A stretch of DNA of 64,000 nucleotides from Actinomycetota bacterium (GTDB taxonomy: Bacteria; Actinomycetota; Thermoleophilia; Gaiellales; Gaiellaceae): assembly GCA_005888315.1 (NCBI GenBank), contig VAWH01000025.1, positions 1 to 64,000 of the forward strand, read 5' to 3'. The first letter of the stretch is position 1. Each line of letters opens with the position of its first letter. Under the pieces are notes generated by a model. That model did no database searches. It was not told the DNA's origin and worked only from the letters and a program-made list of their open reading frames with translations. Below are positions 10,803 to 19,191 of the stretch, piece by piece. The position numbers and the translations under genes are program-made.

Positions 10803-11477
10803 ACCGTCGCGCTCGAGGGCTGCGACGGCATCGCTGTCCAATTCGGCGAGGGGGCGAGGCTCGTCCGAGACGAGGCGCAGGGTTGTTGCCCGGCGCTGCC
10901 GGAAGGAGCCTTCGAAGCGGCTCTGCTTGCGCCGGGGCGCGTAGCGCCGTCCGCGCGACGGACATGCGGCCGCGAGCGGGCAGGCGCCGCAGCGTGGGAC
11001 GCGGGCGAGGCAGACCATGGCGCCGAGGTCCATCAGCGCCTGCGCGCAGGCTGGGTCGAACGCCTCGCCGGTGCGTTCGCGTACGCGCGAGACATTCGTG
11101 TCGACGGGTAGCACGTCTTGCCCGAGCGCAAAGCAGGCGACCGCATCGGCCGTGTAGCGGCCGACGCCCGGCAACTCGGTCAGGTCGTCGGGCCATCCGC
11201 TCACCGCGATCTGCCGCGCGGCGCGGTGCAGGTTGAGGGCGCGCCGGTTGTAGCCGAGCCCCTGCCACTCGCGAATCACCTCGGCGGCCGAGGCGCCGGC
11301 GAGCGCGTGTACCGTCGGCCAGCGCTCGAGCCAGGCCAGGTATCTCGGCACGACTCGGTCGACCTGCGTCTGCTGGAGCATCACCTCGGAGACGAGGATC
11401 GCGTGGGGGTCGCGCGTGCGGCGCCACGGGAGGTCGCGGCCGTGGACCACGAACCAGGCGAGGAGCGACTCACGCAC
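10761..11477 (-). CDS. mutY: MutY-like A/G-specific adenine glycosylase
   Basis: Base-excision enzyme removing A mispaired with 8-oxoG. HhH-GPD fold: MLQQTQVDRVVPRYL (about 32-46), hairpin LPGVGRYTADAVA, catalytic Asp in LPVDTNVSR, and a 4Fe-4S cluster C-x6-C-x2-C-x5-C near 170-187. 238 residues is short for MutY (300-350): only about 45 residues remain after the cluster, so the NUDIX-like 8-oxoG-recognition domain is reduced or absent. GTG at 11477 is chosen for the family N-terminus; the open frame extends further upstream over gltX. Convergent with ispF, divergent from gltX. Confidence 0.85.
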   Translation of the reverse strand: MRESLLAWFVVHGRDLPWRRTRDPHAILVSEVMLQQTQVDRVVPRYLAWLERWPTVHALAGASAAEVIREWQGLGYNRRALNLHRAARQIAVSGWPDDLTELPGVGRYTADAVACFALGQDVLPVDTNVSRVRERTGEAFDPACAQALMDLGAMVCLARVPRCGACPLAAACPSRGRRYAPRRKQSRFEGSFRQRRATTLRLVSDEPRPLAELDSDAVAALERDGLVRIADGVAALPH

Positions 11478-11484
11478 CGCCGGG

Positions 11485-11490
11485 ACAGTA
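11485..11490 (-). promoter_or_regulatory. Candidate leaderless -10 (TACTGT) for mutY
   Basis: On the minus strand TACTGT ends 7 bases before the GTG of mutY, with no Shine-Dalgarno. It lies in the 27-base gap shared with the divergent GluRS-like gene. Confidence 0.4.
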
Positions 11491-11504
11491 ACTTTCGGCT
11501 CGGA

Positions 11505-12506
11505 ATGCGAAAAGTCCGCTTCGCACCGAGTCCGACCGGCTCCCTGCACGTCGGCAACGCCCTCAGTGCGGTTGCCAACCGCGCTTTTGGCGACTGGCTG
11601 CTGCTCCGGATCGATGACACCGACCCCGAACGCAACATGCCCGGCGGCGAGGACGCGATCATCGCCGACCTCGCCTGGCTCGGCGTCGAGTGGGACGAAG
11701 GCCCCGTCCGCCAAAGCGAGCGCGCCGGGCGCTACGCGGAAGCCGGTAGACGCCTCGGCGATCGCTTCGACGGAATCACTCTGCTGCGCGAGGACGGCAC
11801 CGCCACCTACCACCTGGCGAGCGTTGTCGACGACGTCGACTTCGGGATCACGCACGTCCTGCGCGGCAACGACCACCGGCCGAACGAACAGCTGCACCGG
11901 CGGCTCGCCGAGGCGCTCGGCGCGACGCCGCCCGAGTACGTCCACCACGGTCTGATCCTCGGCGACGACGGACGCAAGCTGTCGAAGCGGGCTCCGGGGG
12001 CGACGGTCGCTTCGCTGCACGAGCAGGGGATTCCGGCAGCGGCCGTCCGCCGCTACCTCGAGGAGCTCGGGTTGCCCAAGCATGACGTCCACTACGACCT
12101 GCCGCGGATCAGGCGGCTTGCGATCGAAGCGATCGCCGAGATGCCGGACGCTGAGCTCGCGGACGCCGCGGGTGCGCCGGTCGGGGTCGTGCCCGTGCTG
12201 CGGGGAGCGCGGGACCTGAACGAGGCCGGCGAGCTAGCGCGGCAGGTGCTCGAGCCCGAGGCGGCGAAGCTGCCGCCCGATGCGCGGCCGACGCTGGAGC
12301 GTTTCAAGGAGCTGCGCGAGCGCGCGAGCAACGGCCTCGACCACGAAGCCGCCCGCGAGCTCGTCCGGGAGCTGAAGGCCGTCGGCGGCGACCTGAAGAC
12401 GCTGCGGCTGGCCTTGACCGGCCGCGAGCGCGGGCCGGAGCTCTCGGCGGTGCTCGAGGCCCTGACGAAGGAGGAAGCGCTGCGGAGGGCCGATGCGGCT
12501 CTTTGA
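11505..12506 (+). CDS. Compact GluRS-like protein lacking the acceptor-binding domain
   Basis: Class I glutamyl-tRNA synthetase family, 333 residues against about 470-490. The HIGH motif is HVGN at 15-18 in PSPTGSLHVGN, and the KMSKS motif is KLSKR at 158-162. In standard GluRS roughly 100 residues of acceptor-binding insert separate the QSER...YAEAGRRL helix (ends at 84) from the LLREDGTATYH strand (starts at 91); here only six residues do. The stem-contact region is also shortened, but the C-terminal RLALTGRERGPELSAVLEAL helix of the anticodon-binding domain is kept. It is thus not GluQ-RS, which loses the opposite end. Whether it charges tRNA-Glu is unknown. Overlaps cysS by 14 bases. Confidence 0.8.
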   Translation: MRKVRFAPSPTGSLHVGNALSAVANRAFGDWLLLRIDDTDPERNMPGGEDAIIADLAWLGVEWDEGPVRQSERAGRYAEAGRRLGDRFDGITLLREDGTATYHLASVVDDVDFGITHVLRGNDHRPNEQLHRRLAEALGATPPEYVHHGLILGDDGRKLSKRAPGATVASLHEQGIPAAAVRRYLEELGLPKHDVHYDLPRIRRLAIEAIAEMPDAELADAAGAPVGVVPVLRGARDLNEAGELARQVLEPEAAKLPPDARPTLERFKELRERASNGLDHEAARELVRELKAVGGDLKTLRLALTGRERGPELSAVLEALTKEEALRRADAAL

Positions 12507-13788
12507 CACCTACAGCCGCGGCCTCGTCGAGCTGCCGCCGCTCCCGGGTCCGATCCGCATGTACTTCTGCGGGCCGACCGTCTACCAACGGATCCACATC
12601 GGGAATGCGCGGCCGTTCGTGCTCTCCATGTGGATGAAGCGCTGGCTCGAGCAGTCCGGCTACGACGTCCGGCTCGCCGAGAACATCACCGACATCAACG
12701 ACAAGATCTACCGGGCCGCACCGGGAGCCAGCGCCGAGCTCGCCGCGGCGGCGTCCCGGTGGTACGTCGAGGACACGGATCTACTCGGCCTCGGCCGTCC
12801 CGACCACGAGCCGAAGGCGACGGAGACGATTCCCGAGATCGTCGAGTTGATCGGCAAGCTCGTCGACGGCGGGCTCGCCTATCCGGCGGGCGGCGACGTC
12901 TACTTCCGCGTCGCCGCGTTTCCGGAGTACGGCCGCCTCTCGGGCCGCGAGGGCGATCACAAGGCGCTGCACAATCCCTCGGAGGAAGCCGAGCGCGAGG
13001 AGCTCAAGCAAGACCCGCGGGACTTTGCGCTGTGGAAGGCGCACAAGGAGGGTGAGGACACCGTCTGGGAATCGCCGTGGGGGCCCGGCCGGCCCGGCTG
13101 GCACATCGAGTGCTCGGCGATGGCGGAGAAGTTCCTCGGCCCAGTGTTCGAGATTCACGGCGGCGGCAACGACCTGGTCTTCCCTCACCACGAGAACGAG
13201 CTGGCCCAGTCGCGCGGCGCCGGCAGCGAGTTTGCGCGCATCTGGATGCACAACGGGATGCTGGAGCTGACCGGCGAGAAGATGTCGAAGTCGCTCGGCA
13301 ACATCGTCCCCCTTCGCGACGCGGTCGAGGAGTGGGGGCGCGAGACGATCCTGCTCTTCTTCCTGACGGCTCACTGGCGCAAGCCGATCCACCTCAGCGA
13401 CGCGGTGCTCGCGCAAGCACGGGCGCAGGCTGAGACGTTCCGCAACTACTTCGTCGGGCTCGAGCATGAGCCGGAGGAGCCGGAGCGGGATGAGCTCGCC
13501 CGCGTGCTCGACGACGACTTCAACACACCGGACGCGTTGGCGCTCTTCCACGACTGGCGGACTCGCGGCCGAACAGCGTCCCTACTTTGGGGATTGGCGC
13601 TGTTCGGGCTGGGCAGCCTTGCCGAAGCGGCCTCGGCGCCGGCGGATCTTGTCGCCCTCGCGGAGAAGCGGAGCAAGGCCAGGGCAAGCCGGGACTTCGA
13701 CGAGGCAGATCGGCTCCGCGGCGCGATCGAGGAGCAGGGCTGGGAGGTCCGCGACGTCGCCGACGGCTTCGAGCTCGTCCCGAAGTGA
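12493..13788 (+). CDS. cysS: CysRS, cysteinyl-tRNA synthetase
   Basis: Charges tRNA-Cys. 431 residues, slightly short for the family (460-490). The zinc-binding Cys is in YFCGPTVY, HIGNARPF is the HIGH motif, GWHIECSAMA and GGGNDLVFPHHENE complete the metal and Cys-binding site, and EKMSKSLGN is at about 260. The C-terminal DALR-type helix ends EEQGWEVRDVADGF, which argues for CysRS rather than the mycothiol ligase MshC. Its TGA overlaps the rlmB GTG. Confidence 0.95.
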   Translation: MRLFDTYSRGLVELPPLPGPIRMYFCGPTVYQRIHIGNARPFVLSMWMKRWLEQSGYDVRLAENITDINDKIYRAAPGASAELAAAASRWYVEDTDLLGLGRPDHEPKATETIPEIVELIGKLVDGGLAYPAGGDVYFRVAAFPEYGRLSGREGDHKALHNPSEEAEREELKQDPRDFALWKAHKEGEDTVWESPWGPGRPGWHIECSAMAEKFLGPVFEIHGGGNDLVFPHHENELAQSRGAGSEFARIWMHNGMLELTGEKMSKSLGNIVPLRDAVEEWGRETILLFFLTAHWRKPIHLSDAVLAQARAQAETFRNYFVGLEHEPEEPERDELARVLDDDFNTPDALALFHDWRTRGRTASLLWGLALFGLGSLAEAASAPADLVALAEKRSKARASRDFDEADRLRGAIEEQGWEVRDVADGFELVPK

Positions 13789-14501
13789 CTCGCGAGCAGA
13801 TCTACGGGCGCCGGCCTGTCCGCGAAGCGTTGCGAGGGCCGCGCGAGGTGGTCGAGCTCTGGGTGACGGAGCGCGCTCTGAACGCAGAGCCATGGCTGCG
13901 CGAGCCAGGCCTCGGGACCAGGTCCCGGGTCAAGGCCGAGCGGGACCTGACCGAAGCGGCTGGGACGCGCGACCACCAGGGCGTGCTCGCCTGGGCCGAG
14001 CCCTACCGCTACGCGGATGCATACGAGCTCGCCGGTGGCGACTCGCCGCTGCTTGTGTGCCTCGACCAGGTGACCGACCCTCAAAATCTAGGCGCCGTCG
14101 CGCGGACGGCCGAGGCAGCGGGCGCGACGGGCGTCGTCGTGCCGGCGCACAACGCCGCCCGGGTGACGCCAGCAGTCGTGAGGGCCTCGGCCGGAGCGAT
14201 CGAGCACCTCCCCGTTGCGGTCGTCAAGAACATGGCCCGCTACCTCGCGGAGGTGAAGGGGCCGCACCTTTGGGCGTGGGCCGCCACCGGCGACGCAGAC
14301 ACGCCGCTCTGGCAGGCCGACCTGACCGGCGGGATCGCGCTCGTCCTCGGCGCGGAAGGAAAGGGCGTCCGGCCGCTCGTCCGGCGCACCTGCGACGCCT
14401 CGGTCTCGATTCCGCTCGCGGGCGAGGTCGAATCGCTGAACGTCAGCGTCGCCGCCGGCGTCCTGCTCTACGAAGCCCGCAGGCAGCGCAACGGTGGCTG
14501 A
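13785..14501 (+). CDS. rlmB: RlmB-like SpoU (TrmH) 23S rRNA 2'-O-ribose methyltransferase
   Basis: SPOUT methyltransferase that modifies a ribose of 23S rRNA using SAM. 238 residues: a short substrate-binding N-domain starting IYGRRPVREALRG, then the knotted catalytic domain with CLDQVTDPQNLGAVARTAEA (about 87-106), LVLGAEGKGVRPLVRR and IPLAGEVESLNVSVAAGVLLYE, the three SpoU motifs. GTG chosen because it overlaps the cysS stop (GTGA) and gives the standard N-terminus. The mrnC gene present at this point in Bacillus is missing. Confidence 0.93.
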   Translation: MTREQIYGRRPVREALRGPREVVELWVTERALNAEPWLREPGLGTRSRVKAERDLTEAAGTRDHQGVLAWAEPYRYADAYELAGGDSPLLVCLDQVTDPQNLGAVARTAEAAGATGVVVPAHNAARVTPAVVRASAGAIEHLPVAVVKNMARYLAEVKGPHLWAWAATGDADTPLWQADLTGGIALVLGAEGKGVRPLVRRTCDASVSIPLAGEVESLNVSVAAGVLLYEARRQRNGG

Positions 14502-14931
14502 GCCGACCTTCTACCTGTTCGACGGCTACAACGTTCTCCACGCCGGCCCGTTCTCGGATCCGCGCGAGCTGGTCGATCGGCTCGCCAGCTTCGTCGCCCT
14601 CAAGGGCGCCCGCGGGGTGGTCGTCTTCGACGGAGTTGGCGAGGAGCGGACGCATGGCCCGCTCGAAGTCCGCTACGCGCCACACGCGGATGCCGTGCTC
14701 GAGCGGTTGGCGGCGGAGCTCCGCGGCACAGAGCGGGTCTGCCTCGTCTCGTCCGACCTCGCGGTGCGCGGCACCTCCGGCCAGGAAGTGATGAAGTTGA
14801 GCTCCGCGGGCTTCGTCCGGGATCTCGTGCCGGCGAGCAAGCAAGAGGAACGGCCGCATAGATTGGGCGATCGACTCGATCGGGCGACAAGGGACCGGTT
14901 GGAGCGATTGAGACGCAATCGGTCCGGTTAA
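14494..14931 (+). CDS. yacP: YacP-like NYN-domain nuclease (PIN fold)
   Basis: 145 residues. YLFDGYNVLHA at the N-terminus carries the conserved Asp and Asn of NYN/PIN ribonucleases; VVFDGVG and LVSSDLAVRG carry further acidic residues of the metal site. Family members (Bacillus Rae1/YacP) cut mRNA on ribosomes, and position between rlmB and sigH is as in Bacillus. The protein is about 25 residues shorter than typical YacP. GTG start overlaps rlmB by 8 bases. Confidence 0.88.
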   Translation: MAEPTFYLFDGYNVLHAGPFSDPRELVDRLASFVALKGARGVVVFDGVGEERTHGPLEVRYAPHADAVLERLAAELRGTERVCLVSSDLAVRGTSGQEVMKLSSAGFVRDLVPASKQEERPHRLGDRLDRATRDRLERLRRNRSG

Positions 14932-14943
14932 GTCGATATAAAC

Positions 14944-14974
14944 GCAAGGTCTTGTATTTTTGTTGGGACCTTGC
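14944..14974. promoter_or_regulatory. Inverted repeat in the sigH leader
   Basis: Perfect 8-bp arms GCAAGGTC and GACCTTGC around a T-rich 15-base loop, 70 bases before sigH. A second short palindrome, CGGTCC-TC-GGACCG, lies at 15004-15017. Either is a candidate operator or RNA hairpin controlling the sigma factor; the first could also end the yacP transcript. Confidence 0.5.
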
Positions 14975-15044
14975 TACCGTCACCTCAACCTCAACGTGAG
15001 ATTCGGTCCTCGGACCGGATCCCACCCGTGAGAGAGGGGAGCGA

Positions 15045-15707
15045 ATGCCGGCCCGTTCAGCCCCAGCGTACTCGGCTCAAAGACAGCAGCGCGAGCTCGC
15101 GGATCTCCAACTCGTCGTCCGCGCCCGGAACGGCGACCAGGCTGCGCTCGACGGACTGATTCGCCGCTACACCGGCTTCGTCCGCCTCAAGGCCAGCTCG
15201 TACTTCCTCGCCGGCGGCGATCCGGAGGACCTGATCCAGGAAGGCCTGATCGGCCTCTACAAAGCCGTGCGAGATTTCCGGCACGACAAGGAGACCTCGT
15301 TCCGCAGCTTCGCCGAGCTCTGCGTGACCCGGCAGATCATCACGGCGATCAAGACCGCGACTCGCTTCAAGCACTCGCCGCTGAACACATACATCTCGTT
15401 CTCGAACACGCCGGCAGGCCAGGACTCCGATTCGGACGTCACGCTCGGCGACGCGCTGCCCGGCCCAACCGTCGACGATCCATCGATCTGCGTGATCTCG
15501 ACCGAGGAGCTGCAGAGCCTCGTCTTCTCGCTCGGCACCGGCCTGTCGAAGCTCGAAGCCGACGCCTTGAAGCTGTACCTCGAAGGCTCGTCGTACGAGG
15601 AGATGGCCGAGGAGCTTGGCTGCGACACGAAGACGATCGACAACGCGCTGCAGCGGGTCAAGCGGAAGGTGCTTCAACATCAGCAGCTCCGTCAGGTGCT
15701 CGACTAG
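15045..15707 (+). CDS. sigH: SigH-type alternative sigma factor (sigma-70 family)
   Basis: Directs RNA polymerase to a specific promoter set. 220 residues. Region 2 reads DPEDLIQEGLIGLYKAV and SFRSFAELCVTRQIITAI, nearly the sequence of Bacillus SigH (sigma-30); region 4 helix-turn-helix is at about 170-210 (SYEEMAEELGCDTKTIDNAL). It follows rlmB-yacP as in Bacillus. ATG with AGAGGGGA upstream. No sporulation genes are seen nearby, so in this organism it may serve growth-phase or stress control. Leader palindromes suggest its own regulation. Confidence 0.93.
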   Translation: MPARSAPAYSAQRQQRELADLQLVVRARNGDQAALDGLIRRYTGFVRLKASSYFLAGGDPEDLIQEGLIGLYKAVRDFRHDKETSFRSFAELCVTRQIITAIKTATRFKHSPLNTYISFSNTPAGQDSDSDVTLGDALPGPTVDDPSICVISTEELQSLVFSLGTGLSKLEADALKLYLEGSSYEEMAEELGCDTKTIDNALQRVKRKVLQHQQLRQVLD

Positions 15708-15762
15708 GCATCCACCCGCGATCGAGACGACCAGCCGTGTTGTCGCCTACCATTCCTGCGGC

Positions 15763-15835
15763 GCCGGAGTAGCTCAGCTGGTAGAGCAAGCGCCTTGTAA
15801 GCGCTAGGCCGGCGGTTCGAGTCCGCCCTCCGGCT
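15763..15835 (+). tRNA. tRNA-Thr, anticodon TGT (UGU)
   Basis: Complete cloverleaf: acceptor GCCGGAG/CTCCGGC, anticodon stem AGCGC/GCGCT with loop CTTGTAA, T-stem GGCGG/CCGCC with TTCGAGT loop, 5-base variable loop. Discriminator T; no CCA encoded. Lies between sigH and the clpP operon. Confidence 0.96.
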
Positions 15836-15854
15836 CTGACGGGTTTGACGCCGC

Positions 15855-15879
15855 GATATCGGTCTGATATCTAGATATC
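15855..15879. promoter_or_regulatory. Three GATATC hexamers before the clpP operon
   Basis: GATATC occurs at 15855, 15866 and 15874, ending one base before the ATG at 15881, with TTGACG at 15845-15850 as a possible -35. Three AT-rich hexamers in 25 bases are striking in this G+C-rich sequence and could be an operator or a leaderless promoter. Confidence 0.4.
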
Positions 15880-15880
15880 C

Positions 15881-16348
15881 ATGCGCATCGGACGCAGCGT
15901 CGTTCGCCTCACCGGAGAGCCGGTCGTCGGCTGGAAGATCTGGCGCGTCGAGCACGACGAAGCGCGCACTCGCCTCCGCAGCGTCCTCTACGGGAGCCTT
16001 TGGCCTCCGGGCCGGCCGGCAATTGCCGACTGCAAGAAGCTGCTGCGCAAACGGCACGAGGCACCAGACCCGCTCTGCGAGTGCGGGATCCACGTGGCCA
16101 AGTCGCTTCGCGAATGGGGCCACTACCTCGCCGTCGGGGACGATCGCGTCTTCGGCCGCGCGCTGATCTGGGGTGAGCGCCTCGAAGGCGAGCTCGGCTG
16201 GCGTGCCGCCGCCGCGTACCCGGTTGAGGTCCAGGTGCCGGCAACGCTCGAGGATGCCGGCAGCGTCGCCGCGGAACTCATGGTCTACGGCGTTCCCGTC
16301 GAGGTCGTCGGCGCGCCGGCTCCCGCAAAGGAGGTCGTCGTCGCATGA
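15881..16348 (+). CDS. Conserved-looking protein of unknown function with CxCG motif
   Basis: 155 residues, soluble, no signal peptide. Begins [23 protein letters not shown] and has a central DPLCECGIH segment plus one further Cys; the beta-rich second half ([13 protein letters not shown]) suggests a small globular fold. I do not recognise the family with certainty. It overlaps clpP by 4 bases (ATGA), so it is translated with it; a link to protein turnover is only a guess. There is no Shine-Dalgarno before the ATG, whose upstream region holds the GATATC cluster. Confidence 0.75.
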   Translation: MRIGRSVVRLTGEPVVGWKIWRVEHDEARTRLRSVLYGSLWPPGRPAIADCKKLLRKRHEAPDPLCECGIHVAKSLREWGHYLAVGDDRVFGRALIWGERLEGELGWRAAAAYPVEVQVPATLEDAGSVAAELMVYGVPVEVVGAPAPAKEVVVA

Positions 16349-16932
16349 CGCCGCTCGTACCCACCGTGATCGAGCAGACGAGCCGCGGCGAACGGGCCTT
16401 CGACATCTACTCGCGCCTGCTCGACGAGCGCATCGTCTTCGTCGGCTCGGCGGTCGACGACCAGGTCGCGAACCTCGTGAACGCGCAGCTCCTTCACCTC
16501 GAGTCGGAGGATCCTGAGCAGGACATCTCGCTTTACATCAACTCACCCGGCGGGGACGTCTACTCGGGTCTCGCGATCTACGACACCATGCAGTTCGTCA
16601 AGCCGGACGTTCGCACGATGTGCGTCGGAATTGCGATGTCGATCGGTGCGGTCCTGCTCGCCGGCGGCGCGAAGGGCAAGCGCAGCTCGCTCCCGAACGG
16701 GAAGATCTTGGTTCATCAGCTCTGGACCCCCGGTTTCGGGGGGCAGGCCTCGGATGTCGAGATCCGGGCTCGTGAGGCGATCGAGATGAAACGGCGTCTC
16801 GAGGAGATCCTGGCCGAGAAGACCGGTCAGACGCTCGAGCAGCTCGCTCACGACACCGAGCGCGACAACTTCATGACGCCGCGAGAGGCGCTCGAGTACG
16901 GGCTGATCGACGAGGTCGTCGAGCGCCGCTGA
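16345..16932 (+). CDS. clpP: ClpP, ATP-dependent Clp protease proteolytic subunit
   Basis: Tetradecameric serine peptidase that degrades proteins unfolded by ClpC/ClpX. 195 residues. The catalytic triad is complete: S99 in [12 protein letters not shown]124 in KILVHQ, D174 in [26 protein letters not shown] gives the oxyanion loop. The Ser motif is GIAMS rather than the commoner GQAAS. A 6-bp inverted repeat whose loop is the TGA stop (16924-16938) follows. Only one clpP is seen here; actinobacteria often have two. Confidence 0.96.
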   Translation: MTPLVPTVIEQTSRGERAFDIYSRLLDERIVFVGSAVDDQVANLVNAQLLHLESEDPEQDISLYINSPGGDVYSGLAIYDTMQFVKPDVRTMCVGIAMSIGAVLLAGGAKGKRSSLPNGKILVHQLWTPGFGGQASDVEIRAREAIEMKRRLEEILAEKTGQTLEQLAHDTERDNFMTPREALEYGLIDEVVERR

Positions 16933-16941
16933 GCGGCGTTC

Positions 16942-18216
16942 TCACACTTCCACGAGCTTTTCGATCAGGTCTGCAGCCCGGGCCGTTCCAGGATCGCCTT
17001 GCAACCGGCAGGCGATCCCGCTCAGGCGTTCCGGAAGCAGAGGATCCTCGAGGAGGCTCTCGATCGCGGCAAGCAGCTCAGCTGGGTCGTGCCCGTATGT
17101 GTCGAGCCGGCGGCCGAGGCCGAGCTCATGCATTCGTTGTGCGTTGTCGTATTGATCCCAGAAGAGCGGAAGCACGACCATCGGCTTGCCGAAGTGCAGA
17201 GACTCAGTGACGGTGTTGTTGCCGCCGTGTGTGATCACGACGTCGACCAGCGGCAGGATCGCCGGTTGCGGCAGGAACTCCTCGCCGGTCATGTTGGGGG
17301 CGAGCCGTAGCTCCTCGTGCTGCGGCCCCATGCTGACGACTACGAAGTGGTCTGTGCCGCCGAGCGTGTCGATCAGCTTCTGCATCAGCCGCACGTCCGC
17401 CGAGCCGAGGCTGCCGAGGCTGAGGTAGAGCACTGCGCGACCGGGTCCCCGGACATGGCCCGGGACCAGGTCCGCCCGGCGCACGCAGGAGCCGAGCCGA
17501 ATCCACGTCGGCCCGAGCCGGCGAGACCGCTCGTAGTCGGCGTCGGCGGGATAGAGATAGAGGTTGAGAAAGGGCGACTCGTGGATGAACTCGCCTTCCG
17601 GCAGCGGCGGCGCTCCACAGGCGACGCAGAACTCCCTGAACTCCCTCTGTAGTGGTTCGTGGAGCTCGCGATAGCGCCTGCGGAATTCCTCCCAGTCCGA
17701 GCGGTCGTCGGTCGGGTAGCCGGAGAAGGTCGGCGGCAGAGCCGGGTCTTTCAGCTCCAGCGGGTTACACGAGACGATTCTGACCCAGGGAATGCCCGAG
17801 GCAAGCACCGCCGGAAAACCGACGACGTTGTCTTCGACGATCACGTCCGGTTTCACCTCCGCGAAGATCTCGGCAAGCCGCTCGTCGACGTAGCGCGCGC
17901 CGTCGACGAGCTCGCGCCAGACCGGCAGCACGAAGCCCTCGAGTTGCTCGATCGTCGGCTTCCGGAACTCCGGAGCCGTGTCGCGGACGAAGTCCTTCCA
18001 AAACTGGCCTGGCACCTCCTCGGCCTCCGGTGGGGGCTTCAGCCGCATCAGCACCTCCTCGAAGCCTTGCGCCTCGAGCGTGCCCGCGAACGACTCCTCG
18101 ACCACGAACACGACGCGAGCTCCGCGGGCCCGAAGGACCTGTCCGATGCCGACGCAGTTGTTCGTCGGGCCGTACGCACCCTCGGGGAAGAAGACGACGG
18201 TCGGCCGGTCGCTCAA
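16942..18216 (-). CDS. GT1-family glycosyltransferase (UDP-glucuronosyl/macrolide type)
   Basis: 424 residues with the GT-B layout: N-terminal acceptor domain starting VVFFPEGAYGPTNNCVGIG and C-terminal donor domain with VLYLSLGSLGS (about 262), FLPQPAILPLVDVVITHGG and NTVTESLHFGKPMVVLPLFWDQYDNA, the nucleotide-sugar binding signature of GT1 enzymes. Would glycosylate a small lipid or natural-product acceptor in the cytoplasm; the acceptor is not predictable. It is the second gene of a pair, overlapping the PLP-enzyme gene by 4 bases. Confidence 0.88.
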   Translation of the reverse strand: MSDRPTVVFFPEGAYGPTNNCVGIGQVLRARGARVVFVVEESFAGTLEAQGFEEVLMRLKPPPEAEEVPGQFWKDFVRDTAPEFRKPTIEQLEGFVLPVWRELVDGARYVDERLAEIFAEVKPDVIVEDNVVGFPAVLASGIPWVRIVSCNPLELKDPALPPTFSGYPTDDRSDWEEFRRRYRELHEPLQREFREFCVACGAPPLPEGEFIHESPFLNLYLYPADADYERSRRLGPTWIRLGSCVRRADLVPGHVRGPGRAVLYLSLGSLGSADVRLMQKLIDTLGGTDHFVVVSMGPQHEELRLAPNMTGEEFLPQPAILPLVDVVITHGGNNTVTESLHFGKPMVVLPLFWDQYDNAQRMHELGLGRRLDTYGHDPAELLAAIESLLEDPLLPERLSGIACRLQGDPGTARAADLIEKLVEV

Positions 18217-19169
18217 GCCTTCGACAGCGCCTGCTCGAGGTCGGCCCAGAGCTCGTCGGCGTCTTCGAGGCCGACGCTCAGGCGCAGCAGGTTCTCGGGC
18301 ACGCGGTCGCCTTCCCAGCGACGGCGGCTCTCCAGGACCGAGTCGACGCCGCCCAGGCTGGTCGCGTTCGCGATCGTCCGCAGCGATCTCTCGACGCGCG
18401 ACGCGTCGCCGCGGACGTCGAACGAGAGCATGCCGCCGAAGCCCGGGTAGCGCACGCGATCGACCGTCCCGTGAGCCTGCAGGCGCCCGGCCAGCTCACT
18501 CGCGGTCGCGCTCTGGCGCTCCACCCGAGCGCGCAGGGTTTTCAGGCTGCGCAGCAGCAGCCACGCCGAATCCGGCGGCGCGACCATCCCAGTGCGCCCA
18601 CGAAGCTCGCGCAAGCGCGCCGCTGCATCCTGGTCCCTACAGACGACGGCTCCGAGCAGCAGGTCATCGTGGCCGCCCAGGTACTTCGTGGCACTGTGCA
18701 AGGCGTAGTCGGCGCCGTGCTCCAGCGGACGAAGGTAGACGGGCGTCGCCGCGGTCGAGTCGACGACGACGCGGCCGGGGTGCGCGGCGGCGGCCTCGAG
18801 GTTCGGCATGGTCAGGAACGGGTTCGAGGGCGCCTCGAGCCAGACGAGGTCGGCGCCGGCCGGCGGCGGGCCCGTCTGGTCGAACTCGACGAAGCGCAGA
18901 CCCCAGCCCTCGAGCAGGTGGAAGAGCTCGCCGGTTCCGTAGTAGGCGCCCTCAGCGAGCGCGATCGTCCGCCCGGGCTCGAGCTCGGCGAGGACGAGTG
19001 CGGTGATCGCGGCAGACCCCGAGGGGAAGAGCAGCGCCTCGCCGCCGTCGAGCTCGCCGAGGACACGCTCGGCCTCGGCCCCCGTCGGGTGGGCGAAACG
19101 CTGGTAGTAGAAGTCGCCGGGCCGGCCGTCTCGGTACGGCCAGATCGTTGAGCGGTCGAGCGGTTCCAC
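18213..19169 (-). CDS. Cys/Met-metabolism PLP enzyme (cystathionine synthase/lyase type)
   Basis: 318 residues, fold type I. The PLP Schiff-base Lys is in HSATKYLGGH (about 160), preceded by VVDSTAATPVYLRPLEHGAD; YYGTGELF and SGSAAITAL match the cofactor-binding loop. The protein is short compared with about 380-400: the usual N-terminal arm is trimmed. It sits back to back with the sulfate transporter, so a role in sulfur amino-acid synthesis is likely, but synthase, lyase and sulfhydrylase cannot be separated by eye. GTG start, with a -10-like hexamer 7 bases upstream. Confidence 0.85.
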   Translation of the reverse strand: MEPLDRSTIWPYRDGRPGDFYYQRFAHPTGAEAERVLGELDGGEALLFPSGSAAITALVLAELEPGRTIALAEGAYYGTGELFHLLEGWGLRFVEFDQTGPPPAGADLVWLEAPSNPFLTMPNLEAAAAHPGRVVVDSTAATPVYLRPLEHGADYALHSATKYLGGHDDLLLGAVVCRDQDAAARLRELRGRTGMVAPPDSAWLLLRSLKTLRARVERQSATASELAGRLQAHGTVDRVRYPGFGGMLSFDVRGDASRVERSLRTIANATSLGGVDSVLESRRRWEGDRVPENLLRLSVGLEDADELWADLEQALSKA

Positions 19170-19176
19170 GGCCCCA

Positions 19177-19182
19177 ACTCTA
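19177..19182 (-). promoter_or_regulatory. Candidate leaderless -10 (TAGAGT) for the PLP-enzyme operon
   Basis: Minus-strand TAGAGT ends 7 bases before the GTG at 19169; no Shine-Dalgarno between. Confidence 0.4.
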
Positions 19183-19191
19183 CGTTCCGAT

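Noticed and set aside
15763-15835. tRNA-Thr as an integration site
   Set aside because: No integrase next to it and no duplicate of its 3' end was found in the window.
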